NCBI GenBank assembly: GCA_022702705.1
Contig: CM040429.1
Span: 10,879,538 to 10,943,537 of the forward strand
Direction of reading: 5' to 3'
DNA length: 64,000 nucleotides
From: Papilionanthe hookeriana x Papilionanthe teres
Taxonomy: Eukaryota > Streptophyta > Magnoliopsida > Asparagales > Orchidaceae
Part shown: piece by piece, positions 11,101 through 21,894 of the stretch
Layout of the letters: each line of letters starts with the position of its first letter
Numbering within the stretch: the first letter of the stretch is position 1
Notes under the pieces: generated by a model
Told to the model about the DNA's origin: nothing
What the model saw: only the letters and a program-made list of their open reading frames with translations
The model's database searches: none
Translations under genes and position numbers: made by a program

Positions 11101-12031
11101 TGGATGATATGTTAGTAGCCGGCGAGGAGCGAGGAGGAAGTCCGAGAAGATCGAAGGTATGCTCGATTCCGAATTTGACATGAAGGACCCAGGACCAGCC
11201 TACAAAGATCCTAGGTATGGAGATTACCAAAGACAAGAAAAAGGGTAGCTTATTCTTGTCTCAAAAGTCATATATTCGGAAGGTTCTAACAAGGTTCAAC
11301 ATGCACGAGGCTAAGCGAGTTGCAACATCTATCGACGACACTTTGGACTATCGAACTCTCAAGCACCAAAGACCGAAGAGGAGAAAAGGTACATGGAGGG
11401 TGTCCCCTACGCCGGTGGGGTTGGTAGCATCATGTATGGTATGGTTTAGTGCGAGCCCAGTTAGCCTACGCCGTCGGTATTGTAAGCGGGTTCATAGCGA
11501 GCCGGGACGGAGCTCACTCTGGAAGCACTAAAATGGATCCCGAGATACTTAAGAGGCACCACCGATTTGGGGCTACTCTTCAAAAGGCGAGGAAGACAAA
11601 GAAGAAAAAGTAGTCGGTTACGTAGATTCGATTACGCGAGAAGCATTGACACGGGAAGTCATCGGCCGGATTCATCTTCACTGTCTTCGATCGTTACGGT
11701 CGGTTGGAAGTCTAACCTCCAATCGAGTTGTGGCCCTCTCAACAACGAGGCTGAATACATCGCGCGATTGAAGCAATCAAGGAAGCTATGTGGCTAAAGG
11801 GCATGGTCGAAGAGCTTGGGATACATCAAAAGGTGATAACTCGTGTTTTGCGACAACCAAAGCACCATCCACCTAACCAGGAATCGGGTATTTCATGAAA
11901 GATCCAAGCACATAGATGTGAAGCTTCATTTCGTAAGGGACGTCGTCGCTAAAGGCTCGATAGTGGTAGAGAAGATACCAATCGAAGAGAACCTCGCTGA
12001 TATGCTCACCAAGTGCGTTGCCCATAGCTAA
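8106..12031 (+). pseudogene. Ty1/copia gag-pol, multiply frameshifted
   Basis: Gag starts at about 8106-8118 and is shifted near 8447. It then has a zinc knuckle, CYHCHKEGHFKKD, whose last Cys is Arg (codon at about 8855). Protease shows WILDSGCSFHM (about 8981-9012). Integrase has the GDLWGP block near 9558, DDYTRKVWVF near 9618 and LRTDNGLEY near 9740-9769. RT begins NKRVVGCKWTFKKKEG (10621-10668) and has the catalytic YVDD at about 11098-11109. RNase H ends with CDNQSTIHL, KHIDVKLHFVRD and ENLADMLTK (11843-12020). At least six frame breaks separate these blocks, so no functional polyprotein can be made. Confidence 0.9.
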
Positions 12032-12141
12032 GTTCGGACACTTCGTCCGAACTTAGTGAATTTTCCACTGGCTGAGGGCCCCTCGGGGGCCACGTGGAGG
12101 GAATCACTACTCCAGCATAATTGAGGGTCAAGGTGAAGATT
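12032..12141 (+). other. 3' untranslated segment and polypurine tract of the copia element
   Basis: Two hairpin-capable palindromes follow the pol stop: AGTTCGGACACTTCGTCCGAACT (about 12031-12053, written here only to mark its two arms around ACACTTCGT) and GGCCCCTCGGGGGCC (about 12077-12091). GTCAAGGTGAAGAT immediately before the 3' LTR serves as the polypurine tract. Confidence 0.6.
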
Positions 12142-12760
12142 TGTTGTTTTGAGCCCCAATTAGTCATTAAGGTAAGTGACACTCTTGTAAATTTCTACTT
12201 ACTTTAAGCCTCCATTGTTGACTTTAGAAAGGCGCCATCTTATTATGGAAGACCCTAGAAGAGGACATGTGGAGGTCATGCGGTGAAAGGAGGACATGTG
12301 AAAGGACATGTGGAGACCATGCGATGGAGGACTCTAAAGGGTGGACATGTGGAAGCCATGCTATCCTTGAAGGTTACACCTCATCTATTTATAGAATATT
12401 ATAATGTAATCTAATCTACTATAAATAGATGAGATGAGGGGAGGCTTTAGTGTGGGTTTTGTAAGAGTGAAAAAGAACTCAAGGAGTGTGGGCTAGCTTG
12501 TTAAGGGTGAGGAGAGCATCTTGGAGGCCATAGATGTGAAGGGAGGCCATGAAAGATGAGGGCTCATCTATGTAAAGCTAAGTACTCTTGTTTCTTGTCT
12601 TAGTGGATTATTTCGATTCCCTCCTGTGGACGTAGGTCAAAAGACCGAACCACGTAAATCCTCTTGTTTGCTTGTGCTCTTGTGTTTGCATCTTCTTTGT
12701 TGTGATTTGCGGTTTGTTCTCTTACCAAGATTAAGGAAAGAAAGTGTTTTTCCCACAACA
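12142..12760 (+). repeat. 3' LTR of the copia element
   Basis: Begins TGTTGTTTTGAGCC and ends CCCACAACA. It is the direct-repeat partner of 7392-8025. It lacks a short stretch present in the 5' LTR around 7510-7540. Confidence 0.93.
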
Positions 12761-12765
12761 GTTTG

Positions 12766-13264
12766 AATTTTCTTCAGGTATGAAGGCAATCTAAAATCTG
12801 GAGCTCAACGTCTTTGACATTGTTTGTAGGAATTCTGTGCTAAGAGAAGGTGAACTTTTGTCTTAAGAATTGCAGAAATCTCGTTGTACATTCAATGAAA
12901 ATATTTGTAGATGGTTAATACTTTTGCCTTTTACAAGGGAGGCACTTGGAAGCTAGTTTTAGATTATGAAAACTTCTAATATAGCATATTTTCCCAAGCA
13001 ATTTGATTGCAAAATAGAGCTTGATTTTCTTGGGGTTAGTACCATATTCGTTGAGACAGAAAGCAAAATACTCTAACCTAAGCCCAGCATGGCTCATCCT
13101 AGTGGTCCTAACCATCCATGTCCCGAATAAAAAAGCATATCCTATGCCCAACCAAGCTATAAAACTGCTTATTTTAAGAAGTATCTAAGCCCAAGGGGAA
13201 ATAGTTCACTAACAATTTATGGTTTCAACTTGATGATTGTTATTATACATCAAAATCAAAAAGG
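12766..13264. other. No recognisable gene; end of the interrupted copia LTR then anonymous sequence
   Basis: The first tens of bases should be the remainder of the LTR interrupted at 7391. Beyond that I see only short frames and no motif. Confidence 0.35.
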
Positions 13265-13903
13265 TGTCATCTCTAAACTGAAAAAGATCTGACGGTCCAT
13301 AAGAGAAGAACGTGAAAGGAAAAACTCGTATAAATAGTTCGTGAGGCCCACCAAGCTGAACCAGTCAAGTCGGACGAGTCAACTCTACTAGGTTGGACCA
13401 ATCAAACTGGACAAGCAAAGTCCACTAGGCCAAGTCAAGCCGGATGAGCTAAGTCGACTAGGTCTTGACCAAAAGTTATAGAAAAATGCTCAAGTAATCC
13501 AAATAAAAACCATTAGCTTAAAAACGAGCTGGAAGGGCTTCTCACTTGCTAATTGTAGGGAAGCTAACTTGATGTAGCAATCTATCTTGTAAGAGAGCCG
13601 ATCCAGTGGAGAAGCTGGCTTCGTAGCACACCTTCGATCCTTCAGTGAGGGCGCCAAGGACTGAGATAGCCAACCATGTTTGGTCAGCTAACCGAACCAT
13701 ATCAACTGAGCTGGGCCTACCAATCGAGCTAACTAAACTTAGTCAGCTAAGCTAAGAGGCAACCGAACGATAGAACATCAAATGTAAAATACCAGAAATA
13801 CTCCCATATAGATCTTTTCTAAATGGGGGCAAACATATAATATACGAGATCCTCTATAAATAAGAGGAATCATCTAATAGAAAGGACACTATTTGGTCAA
13901 TAT

Positions 13904-13950
<47 letters not shown>

Positions 13951-13990
13951 CTCTCCTTATATATGCTCTATTTCTAAGATGTGATTAACA
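13265..13990 (+). repeat. Gypsy-like LTR (copy A)
   Basis: Starts TGTCATCTCTAAAC and carries AGATCTGACGGTCC, several AAGCCGG/CAAGTCGGA pyrimidine-purine repeats and a TATA box (CTCTATAAATAAGAGG, about 13852-13867). A (CT)n tract follows at 13911-13948, and the copy ends near GATTAACA. It matches 16874-17551 plus 20317-20419 along its length. No PBS follows, so it may be solo. Confidence 0.65.
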
Positions 13991-16873
13991 ACAATTTCAA
14001 ACCCAATAACCCGATAATTGTTATTGTACTTAAAAATAAAATGTATGACATGATATGCTATGGACACAATTTTTTATATTTAATAAATTATCAAATAAAT
14101 ATATCTTTTTAATATTTTCTACTAAAGACATCACAAAACAAAATATGCAAAAATCAAGAAAATTTTATAATGATAAATATGAATTATAGGATTTATTAAA
14201 TCGTATTTGTTAAATCATGTGTGCAGCCACGTAACACATGAAAGTGAAAATTCTATAGTAATTAAAGGAATCCTTCCATTTTAAACAAACTTTAATCACA
14301 CTTAGTTTGATAATCAGAGAGGTGGGAACCTGTAAATGTTGTGCTTGATCGTGTTGACGACGAGATTGCTTTGCTTCTTGCTGCTCGACGACCTCTTCGC
14401 TGGATTCAACCTGCCTAGTTTTGAGCTGCTTCAACATAGGGTGGCTTGATCAACTCACAGTGCAGCTTCGGCACAGGGCTTCATTGGAGACCGAGGATTG
14501 CTCGAGAATGTTGGAGAGGTACCAAGGACTACTTTAGAATAATGTGGCTTTAATTTTGAGTTGTGACTTGAACTTTTGCTTCGACTTAGGGCTAAGACAA
14601 GCACCCATTTAAGTTTCCATGTCTCGCTCAATGACGTGTTGAGTCGTATCCTCCACAGTGTCAAACAACAGCATGTCTCCCATACGTTTTTAGGTGTGTC
14701 AGATACGTATCTATCCATTTCTACCCGTGTCAAGCACGTGTTCGTGTCCGACATGTGTCAGACATAGGTACGACACTTGTTTTGATGTGTTAGTGCTACC
14801 CAAGCAAGACCTTATTAGTAAGTGTCGGCTCCAGATGCTGCTAGATCGACAACTTGACTCCTTCAATTTTGCTCACCTCGAGCAAAAACCTCACCATAAG
14901 CTGTCACTTTTGACTTTAGAGGATTGTCGTCCGGCGGGACCATTCGAATAAATCACCCGTGCTGAAAGGAAGCCAAGCAGAATAGGCGCTTCTAGTCCAT
15001 CACCGTATTATCCAAACCCAATAGTTGGAATCGGCCAACCGATGAAAACTAGATGAAAATATCTGATCCGACCTAGAACGAGAAGTAATTAAAAAGGTCA
15101 ATGGACCACGAGATGTCTTGCTAGTGACAGAACATCACGAATGTCATGATGACCACAATAGAGTTGAGCATCACCTGTGTCGGAATAACCTATTAGTTGG
15201 AAAAGATTGAACACAAGTAGGTACTTTACGACAGGTGAAGACCAAATCAAAGCTGGTGCTTGCAGAAAAGAAGATCTTTTCCATAAAGTAAATTTGCCCA
15301 ATGGCCTCACTTGCCACGCAGTTTGATAGAGTAATAAAAGACATGACACTTTTGGAGTGAGTCAACTTCTTCCGAGCCGGCTGAGATTGCTCATCTGAAG
15401 CTACCGACCCAAAATCTTTTGAAGAATATTTAGACACTATCAAATTAATGTTGGAAGCGACACACATCAAGACAAGAAAGCAGGAGACAGAAAAAAAGCA
15501 GAGGAAACATGTTTAGCTTCTCAAAACCCTTTTTTATATATAAGGAGGAATGAGGAAGTTCAAACATTGTGCAAGGGTAAACTGGGAAATTGATGGTTGT
15601 TTCCATAAAAAGGACATTGACAAAATTAAAATGACAGATGAAGCAAGGCAAATAAATAAATAAATAAATAAAGTAAAACAATATTCCAACAACAATACAT
15701 TTTATAACTAAGCACTCAGAGATCAGTTCAAAGAAACAGAAGGGTATCCAACGCCACTTCAATCGAGACATGCCCCAACTAATTCTTGTGGCCTAAACTG
15801 ATTTAATCGATCCAATTCAGCCTTTGATTGGACGACTTAGGCCATCTCCTAAAAATCCGAGAGCTTCTGATGAAGGGTTGTCACCGTCTCCTCCACCTGC
15901 ACCATACGGATCGACAGTTCGCGTATCTCCTCAACTCGAATGATCCCTACCGACCGAGCGAAAGAAATCTTGATCTCATCTAGACAATAGGCCAGTGACT
16001 CATGGGATGTCCGAGCCCTCTCGACAACTTCCTTGCGCGCCTTAGGAAGAAGTGAAGAATTCAGGGCGATCAACCCCACCATTTTCGCATGAGAGGCGGC
16101 CGACCTCGCCTAACACCTGGTCTATGTTCACTGGTGGTTCGTTCGAACCAGCCTCTAGATGTAACGAAGCCAGAGCATCTATATCAAAAAAAAAAATTAT
16201 CGTAAGTTCAAATCAGAATCTAAAAGATTAGATCCCACAAATACAAAACAAAAGCCCCTCATACCCAAGGATCAAATCACATCAGATACAATAGACTCAT
16301 TAAGTAGCACTAATGGAAGTGGGAGCACACCAGAGACACTTGAGTAGCCTGACTGATAGGAGGGTCCTACACCACAACGGGTGACGGGGTATTCAGATTA
16401 GGAACCGAGCTTGTCAACGAAACATATTTCAATGCTATGCCCGAGATCGAATCAGACGATCCCACCTGATCTGACAATAGAAGTGAAACTCTCTTCCTAT
16501 TTACTACAACTTTCATTTCCTCTTGCCCTTCGAGTGGTTTGAGTCTTCTATGTTGGCAAAAATAGTGCAAATCAAGCTTTTCGCGGAGATTTTAACTTGG
16601 GATTTCATTAATTTATCCATCATAACGCTCGAGACACAAGTGTCGACAGACTCCAATAAGGAAAAACACCGAGTAAAGTAGGAATGGGAAGGAGTCCCAT
16701 CACCTCATTTATAGGAATCAAAGGCTTTGAAATCAAGGGGGTTCAACAAGCAGCGATTTCTTATTTCACATTGAATGAGTTCTAATTTTTTCATTAAATT
16801 CTTCTATTCTTATGCTGCCGTCCTTTTCAAGAAATAAGAGAGTCGGGGAACTAAAATAAATACATCAGAAATA
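13991..16873 (-). other. Decayed gypsy-like or LARD internal sequence
   Basis: Minus-strand coding-like pieces occur at 16570-16367 (EEMKVVVNRKRVSLLLSDQ, then a Ser-rich linker), at 16082-15849 (a coiled-coil-like segment with EEIRELSIRMVQVEETV) and at 14754-14210. Together they resemble the non-catalytic, coiled-coil ORF of large gypsy-like nonautonomous elements, but no RT, integrase or protease is recognisable. An (AAAT)n tract lies at 15655-15673. The coding pieces are opposite in sense to the TATA boxes of the flanking LTRs, so common origin with them is unproven. Confidence 0.35.
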
Positions 16874-17551
16874 TGTTAGCACTGATCTCACAAAGATCTA
16901 ATGGCCCAAAAGAGAAGAATGTGATAGATCTCCTGTAAATAGTTTTGAGGCCCACTAAGCCAAACCAGTCAAGCCAGACGAGTTAAGCCCGTCATGCCGG
17001 ACCAACCAAACCGAATGAGCCAAGCCAATAGGCCGGACTGGTTAAGCCGGACAAGCCAAGTCAACTTGATCAAAGCCAACCAAGCCCAAACGGTTTTCAA
17101 AAAAAATGATTAATCAATCCAGAAAAAAAGCCATTCCCACCAAAATGAGCCAGAAGGGTTTCTCACTCGCCAACCAAAGGGAAGCCGACTCGATGCAGAA
17201 ACTTATCTCGTAAGATGCCGATCCAATGGAAAAGCCGACTCCGTAAATCACATTCTACTCTCTAGTGAAGGTCCATAAACTCCTTGCCAAGTACTGAAGA
17301 TAGGCAACCAAGTATTGAAGGTTGAGTCAGCCGGTTGAACCATACCAACTAAGTTCGGACGATCGAGCGAACTCAGTTGAGCCAAGTTAACTAAGCTTAG
17401 CCGTCGAGCCAGGAGGTGACTGGATGATAGAACGTCACTCGCAAAATACCAGAAATATCCCAATATAGATCCTCTCGAAATGGGGGCAACAATGTAATAT
17501 CACTATTGTACTAGTTCCTCTATAAATAGAGGAATCATTTAATGAAGATGA

Positions 17552-17993
17552 TGTTGGGTAATGTGGAGACCCGATCCATATTGATTTAATTAGCTTCCTA
17601 ATTAAGAATCCCACCTACCGCTCACCTATCCTTCCACATCCCACCTACCGCTCGCCTACCTCTCACATACCACTCTCTTGATTTCTATAAATAGCCTCTT
17701 TCGACTTAGAGAAAGAGTGTTAAGCAAGAACCAAGCAAGGGCCAAGCCAAGTCCTCTAAGAGAGAAAGAGAGGAAGAGAGGAAGAGAGAAAAGGGTAGAA
17801 GAAAGAGATTTTCTTGTAAACGTCGAGGCGCTCGACGGTGTAATTCCTCGGAAAAATAAAATCTTCTGCAGCTTCGTGGATGTAGGCAAATTTGCCGAAC
17901 CACGTAAATCTGTGTGTCACTCTGGTGTTTGTTTTTCTACGTGCAATTTTTTCGGTTCAATTTTTCACTTTATTGTCATCGTTTTTCACAACA
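17552..17993 (+). repeat. 5' LTR of the deleted copia element
   Basis: Begins TGTTGGGTAATGTGGAGACC and ends GTTTTTCACAACA. TATA-like TCTATAAATAGCC lies at about 17685-17697. An R-region hairpin (CGTGGATGTAGGCAAATTTG and its partner arm) lies at 17875-17904. Confidence 0.92.
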
Positions 17994-17995
17994 AC

Positions 17996-18007
17996 TGGTA
18001 TCGGAGC
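17996..18007 (+). other. Primer-binding site (initiator Met tRNA)
   Basis: TGGTATCGGAGC, two bases after the LTR, matches the usual TGGTATCAGAGC site except for one base. Confidence 0.85.
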
Positions 18008-18033
18008 TTTGGGTTTGGATCTAAGAAAGAACG

Positions 18034-19790
18034 ATGGGCGAAGACGAAGTGATGACATTGGGGATCGAGAAATTCAATGACACAAATTTTGCTTACTGGA
18101 GGATGCAGATAGAGGACTACATTTATGGAAAGAAACTTCATCTTCCGTTACTGGGAAAACGACCGAAAAAGATGGACGAGGTGGAATGGAATCTGTTAGA
18201 TCGACAAGTTTTGGAGGTTATACGATTAACCCTGTCGAGATCGGTTGCCCACAACGTCATAAAAAAAAGACTACTACAGATCTCATGGCGGCTTTATCAG
18301 GTATGTATGAAAAGCTATTAAAGAATAACAAAGTGCACTTAATGAAAAAGTTATTCAACTTGAAGATAGCAGAATGTGTGTCTGTTGCTTAACACCTGAA
18401 TGATTTCAACACAATCACAAATTAATTGTCGTCTATTGAAATTGATTTTAATGATGAGATACGTGCGTTGATATTGTTGGCTTCATTGCCAAATAGCTGG
18501 GAAGCCATGATGATGACAATTAGCAGTTCTGCAGGTAATCTAAACTGAAATATGATGATATTCGTGATTTGATTTTGGCTGAAGAGGTGAATAGGAAAGA
18601 TTCTGGCGAGACCTCGAGTTCGAGTTCGACACTGATTGTTGATTCAAGAGGGAGATCACAAGACAGAAGCTCAAACAGAGGAAGATCAAAATCGAAGTCT
18701 TTTCAGCAGGCAACTTGCTGGAATTGTGGCAAAGTTGGCCACACAAAAAAACTGCAGGAGTCCTAAGACGAAGGAGAATGATGGCGCTAACGTTGTAACT
18801 GAAGAAATACATGATGCATTATTGCTGGCAGTTCACAGTTCTGTTGATGACTGGATACTGGATTCAGGGACTTCCTTTCATACATCTTCCCATCGGGAGT
18901 TGATGCGAAATTATGTTGCATGTGACTTTGGGAAGGTACGTCTGGCTGATGGAAAAGCTATGAATGTGGTGGGGATGGGAGACGTTGATATTGTACTCTC
19001 TAACAAGAGCAAATGGACTTTGCAAAAGGTCAGACACATTCCTGAGTTGAAGAAAAACCTCATCTCTGTTGGGCAGCTCAATGAGGCTGATCATTCGGTA
19101 GTGTTCTTAGATAGCACCTGAAATGCTACCAAAAGAGCATTAAGTACGGCTCGGGGTAAGAAACCGACACACTATATACGATTACCTGGTTTGCTCAACA
19201 CCGTTGCTACTACGATTGCAGAGAGCACGAGAGTTCCGCGGAATTGCGGACTTGGACACATGCGTCGGAGGTGCATTATGGAGAAGCGAGAAGAAGGTCG
19301 ATTTTCGAAAAGTGGCGGAGCGCCAAAAGCGAGAAACCGGACCTAGTACAAAAAAATGGTGGAGAACCACAGAGCTATGAAGAAATCTTACAAGATGAAA
19401 AATTCGAGTAAGTGAGAGCTGACCATGAAGGAGGAGATGGATTCTCTGCTGGGAAATCATACTTGGGAGCAAACAGAATTTCCACCAAGGAAGAAGACAT
19501 TGCCCAACAAGTGAGTGTACCGGGTGAAGAATGCACTTGGTGGCAGTAAGAGGTACAAGGCTGTACTTGTTGAAAAGAGCTTTCATTAGGAGCAGAATAA
19601 TGCTCATGCAGTGGGAGTTGTAAGCAGATGCAAGAGTAACCCAGGAAAGAGCTTGGTGATACAAAGCTACGTCGACGGTGATATGTCAACTGAGGGTGTT
19701 ACTCGTGAGAAGCTGAAGTTGTGCTCGACTTCAGCTGGTCTTCTGGCATGAAGACAGAGGCTTTGAGTTGCAGAGGTGGAGGATATCATG
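18034..19790 (+). pseudogene. Copia gag-protease with deleted integrase/RT
   Basis: Gag reads GIEKFNDTNFAYWRMQIEDY, then LDRQVLEVIRLTLSRSVAHN, with frame breaks, and a zinc knuckle CWNCGKVGHTKK whose last Cys is displaced by a frameshift. Protease follows (WILDSGTSFHTSSHRELM, about 18851-18905) and the conserved VRHIPELKKNLISVGQL block near 19031-19080. A short GLGHMRRR integrase-entry remnant appears near 19250. The frame then jumps to the RT start (KEEMDSLLGNHTWE near 19430; VKNALGGSKRYKAVLV near 19525-19570) and next to the RNase H tail (TREKLKLCSTSAGLLA near 19700). The DDE core, the YVDD block and most of RNase H are missing. Confidence 0.88.
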
Positions 19791-19873
19791 TTTGAGGAAA
19801 ATGTCGGTACAGTTAGTAGATGATGCAGCCAGTAGGTGATGCAGTCAGTGTCCCGGTCTCCATGTGGGAGAAT

Positions 19874-20316
19874 TGTTGGGTAATGTGGAGACTCGGTCCA
19901 CATTGATTTAATTAGTTTCCTAATTAAGAATCTCATACACCGCTCACCTACCCTTCCACCTACCACTCATCTACCACATCCCGCCTACCGCTCACCTACC
20001 ACTCTCTTAATTTCTATAAATAGCATCTTTTGGCTTAGAGAAAGAGTGCTAAGCAAGAACCAAGCCAGGGCCAAGCCAAGTCCTCTAAGAGAGGAAGAGA
20101 GGAAGAGAGGAAGGGATAGAAGAAAATAGAGATTTTCATGTAAACGTCGAGGCGCTCGATGGTGTAATTCCTCAGAAAAATAAAATCCTCTGCAGCTCCG
20201 TGGACGTAGACAAATTTGCCGAACCACGTAAATTTGTGTCGCTCTGGTGTTTGTTTTTCTGCGTGCAATTTTTTCACGTTCCATTTTTCACTTTATTGTC
20301 GTCGTTTTTCACAACA
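19874..20316 (+). repeat. 3' LTR of the deleted copia element
   Basis: Begins TGTTGGGTAATGTGGAGACT, immediately after the polypurine tract GTGGGAGAAT, and ends TTTCACAACA. It is the direct-repeat partner of 17552-17993. Confidence 0.92.
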
Positions 20317-20419
20317 GATGACACACTATTTGGTCACTATTCATCTCTCACTGTCCCTGTTCTCTCTTACCTAAGCGCTATTTCTTGAGTGTTATTGATG
20401 GAGAATTTTGGATTCAACA

Positions 20420-20791
20420 CTTATTGTGTACCTGAATCTATTTAATATTCCAGGCTAAAAGAAAACTTAAATTCGTGCGTCTTATTTCAAACTACCTATA
20501 GTTTGGGTTGATTCTGACTTGCCTTCAGCCACTATCTGGTCCTGTGCATAATGCAAGCAGAAAAATCAATGATTTGGCTGCAAAAATCACTGTCATTGTT
20601 AGCATTTGCTTTATCACAGCGCTTTTGTGGTGTACATTAGGTTTGTTAGCCTTCCGTGATTTATATCAAGTACTACATGATATTTAAACATTTTTTCTAC
20701 AGACTTGATGAACCGCTTTTGTTTTCTAATCTTTTCACTTCTATTGTTTATCTAATTATTGAATCTCTTACCCATTATTATACATATCCAA

Positions 20792-20840
<49 letters not shown>

Positions 20841-21092
20841 TGCATTTTTTTTCTTCAATAGATACTGCTCCAAAGTTGCCTTTTCTTAATATAATCATTT
20901 CTTGGTAAAAATTTACATTATATTTTATTGCGCAATGATACTTTACTATTCAATGCCTATTGATAAATAGGCTGATTTCCAGTCTGTCATAGGCATATGG
21001 CTTATCATTACAAAAAGCATCCAAAACTAATCAAATGATAAGGATGTAAGCTCAGCATCAACTGCTAACTCACGCTTTACTTTAAACAGTTG
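20420..21092. other. Non-genic stretch with a (GT)n microsatellite
   Basis: A (GT)n tract of over 40 bases lies at about 20793-20838. No gene, splice pattern or TE end is recognisable in the rest. Confidence 0.6.
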
Positions 21093-21330
21093 GAAGATTT
21101 ACATCTGCACCACTTAATTCCTATGTATTTACCTATTTAACACCTAAATTTGAATTTTCACCCGCCTTAACTATTAATGAAAAGATGCATTACTTTTATA
21201 AGTTAAAAACAATGTTATTTCTATGTGATATAAAAGATTTGGGTGATATAATGTAAAAAGTAGAGTTTAAGTGTCAAAATATGTAAAAACATAGGAATTT
21301 GTTTGTATGTATGTACTTAAAACTTTTCAC
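21093..21330. mobile_element. Foldback MITE
   Basis: The left arm (GATTTACATCTGCACCACTT, then CTATGTATTTACCTATTTAACACC) is mirrored on the right (GTTTAAGTGTCAAAATATG, then ACATAGGAATTTG). Each arm is about 75 bp around a short spacer. There is no open frame. It is one of at least five copies in the window with both arms or one arm. Confidence 0.65.
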
Positions 21331-21549
21331 CATATTCATTGAATTTTTACTTAAAATGCGAGGCTTAGTTTACATTCTTTGATTTTCTAATGCGAAAAAG
21401 CTGTTCTTTTTTTGTTGGTCCTCAGCTGAAGTCTACATCTTCCTGTTGAAGTACTTTTTCCATTCATTTGAGTTGATCTGCGACTTATATTCTGTCCTCC
21501 TTTTGTTTCTGGAGGACTACATAATGGTAACACATGAAAAAAAGAGGGA

Positions 21550-21800
21550 AATTTTCGTACATACCACATGATTCTTATGTATTTATTTATCAAACACCCA
21601 GAGTTTGGTATTTACACTTTTAATACCTTGGTATCATAAACCTATTCATGAAAATGTTTATCTAACTTTTAAAAAGTTACTGTTGGTGATATTTTTGGGT
21701 GATGTTAAGTTTTGAGTGGTATGCATGTAGATATGAATGTTTAGGTGTTTGATAGGTATGTACATGAGAATTGTGTAGTATTTATGTAAATTCCCCTAAA
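21550..21800. mobile_element. Foldback MITE, second copy
   Basis: The left arm (TTTCGTACATACCACATGAT, then CTTATGTATTTATTTATCAAACACCC) is the inverted repeat of the right arm (TTTAGGTGTTTGATAGGTATG, broken here, then ACATGAGAATTGTGTAG). It ends TAAATTCCCC. The closely spaced pair at 21.1 and 21.55 kb belongs to the same family but is not identical. Confidence 0.7.
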
Positions 21801-21894
21801 AAGAGAAGTCCCATTCATAGACTGGAACAAAGTTAGGTGAGCTATCTGATCACCCCCTATTCTGGGGTCAGAACTTATAAGCCACTACACAAAT

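Larger units (their letters stand above)
7387..12765 (+). mobile_element. Complete but inactive Ty1/copia retrotransposon with TSD GTTTG
   Basis: The element runs 7392-12760. It is bounded by TGTTGTTTTGA...CCCACAACA LTRs and flanked by a perfect 5-bp duplication (GTTTG, 7387-7391 and 12761-12765). The LTRs are 634 and 619 bp and differ by small indels and scattered substitutions. The internal order gag, protease, integrase, RT, RNase H is that of Ty1/copia. It is inserted into an older copia LTR. The Gag style (KFTGKNDFGLWRVKMRALL) resembles Tork/Tnt1-like elements; the clade is my inference. Confidence 0.93.
17547..20321 (+). mobile_element. Internally deleted Ty1/copia element with TSD GATGA
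   Basis: The element proper is 17552-20316, bounded by TGTTGGGTAATG...TTTCACAACA LTRs of 442 and 443 bp and by a perfect GATGA duplication. It has a PBS, gag, protease, only the start of the integrase and RT regions, and the very end of RNase H. It sits inside gypsy-like LTR copy B and so is younger than it. The close LTR match suggests a fairly recent insertion. Confidence 0.92.
16874..20419 (+). repeat. Gypsy-like LTR (copy B) split by a copia insertion
   Basis: Copy B runs 16874-17551 and resumes at 20317-20419. It starts TGTTAGCACTGATC, has a TATA box (CTCTATAAATAGAGG, about 17518-17532) and ends TTTTGGATTCAACA. The break is the copia element 17552-20316. The flanking GATGA occurs at 17547-17551 and 20317-20321. 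The continuation after the insertion (CACACTATTTGGTCACTATTC) matches copy A at about 13886-13906. Confidence 0.7.

Noticed and set aside
13265..20419. A single gypsy element bounded by LTR copies A and B
   Set aside because: Flanking bases do not form a target duplication, no PBS follows copy A, and the interior coding-like pieces run opposite to the LTR TATA boxes. I kept them as separate LTRs with an unresolved interior.
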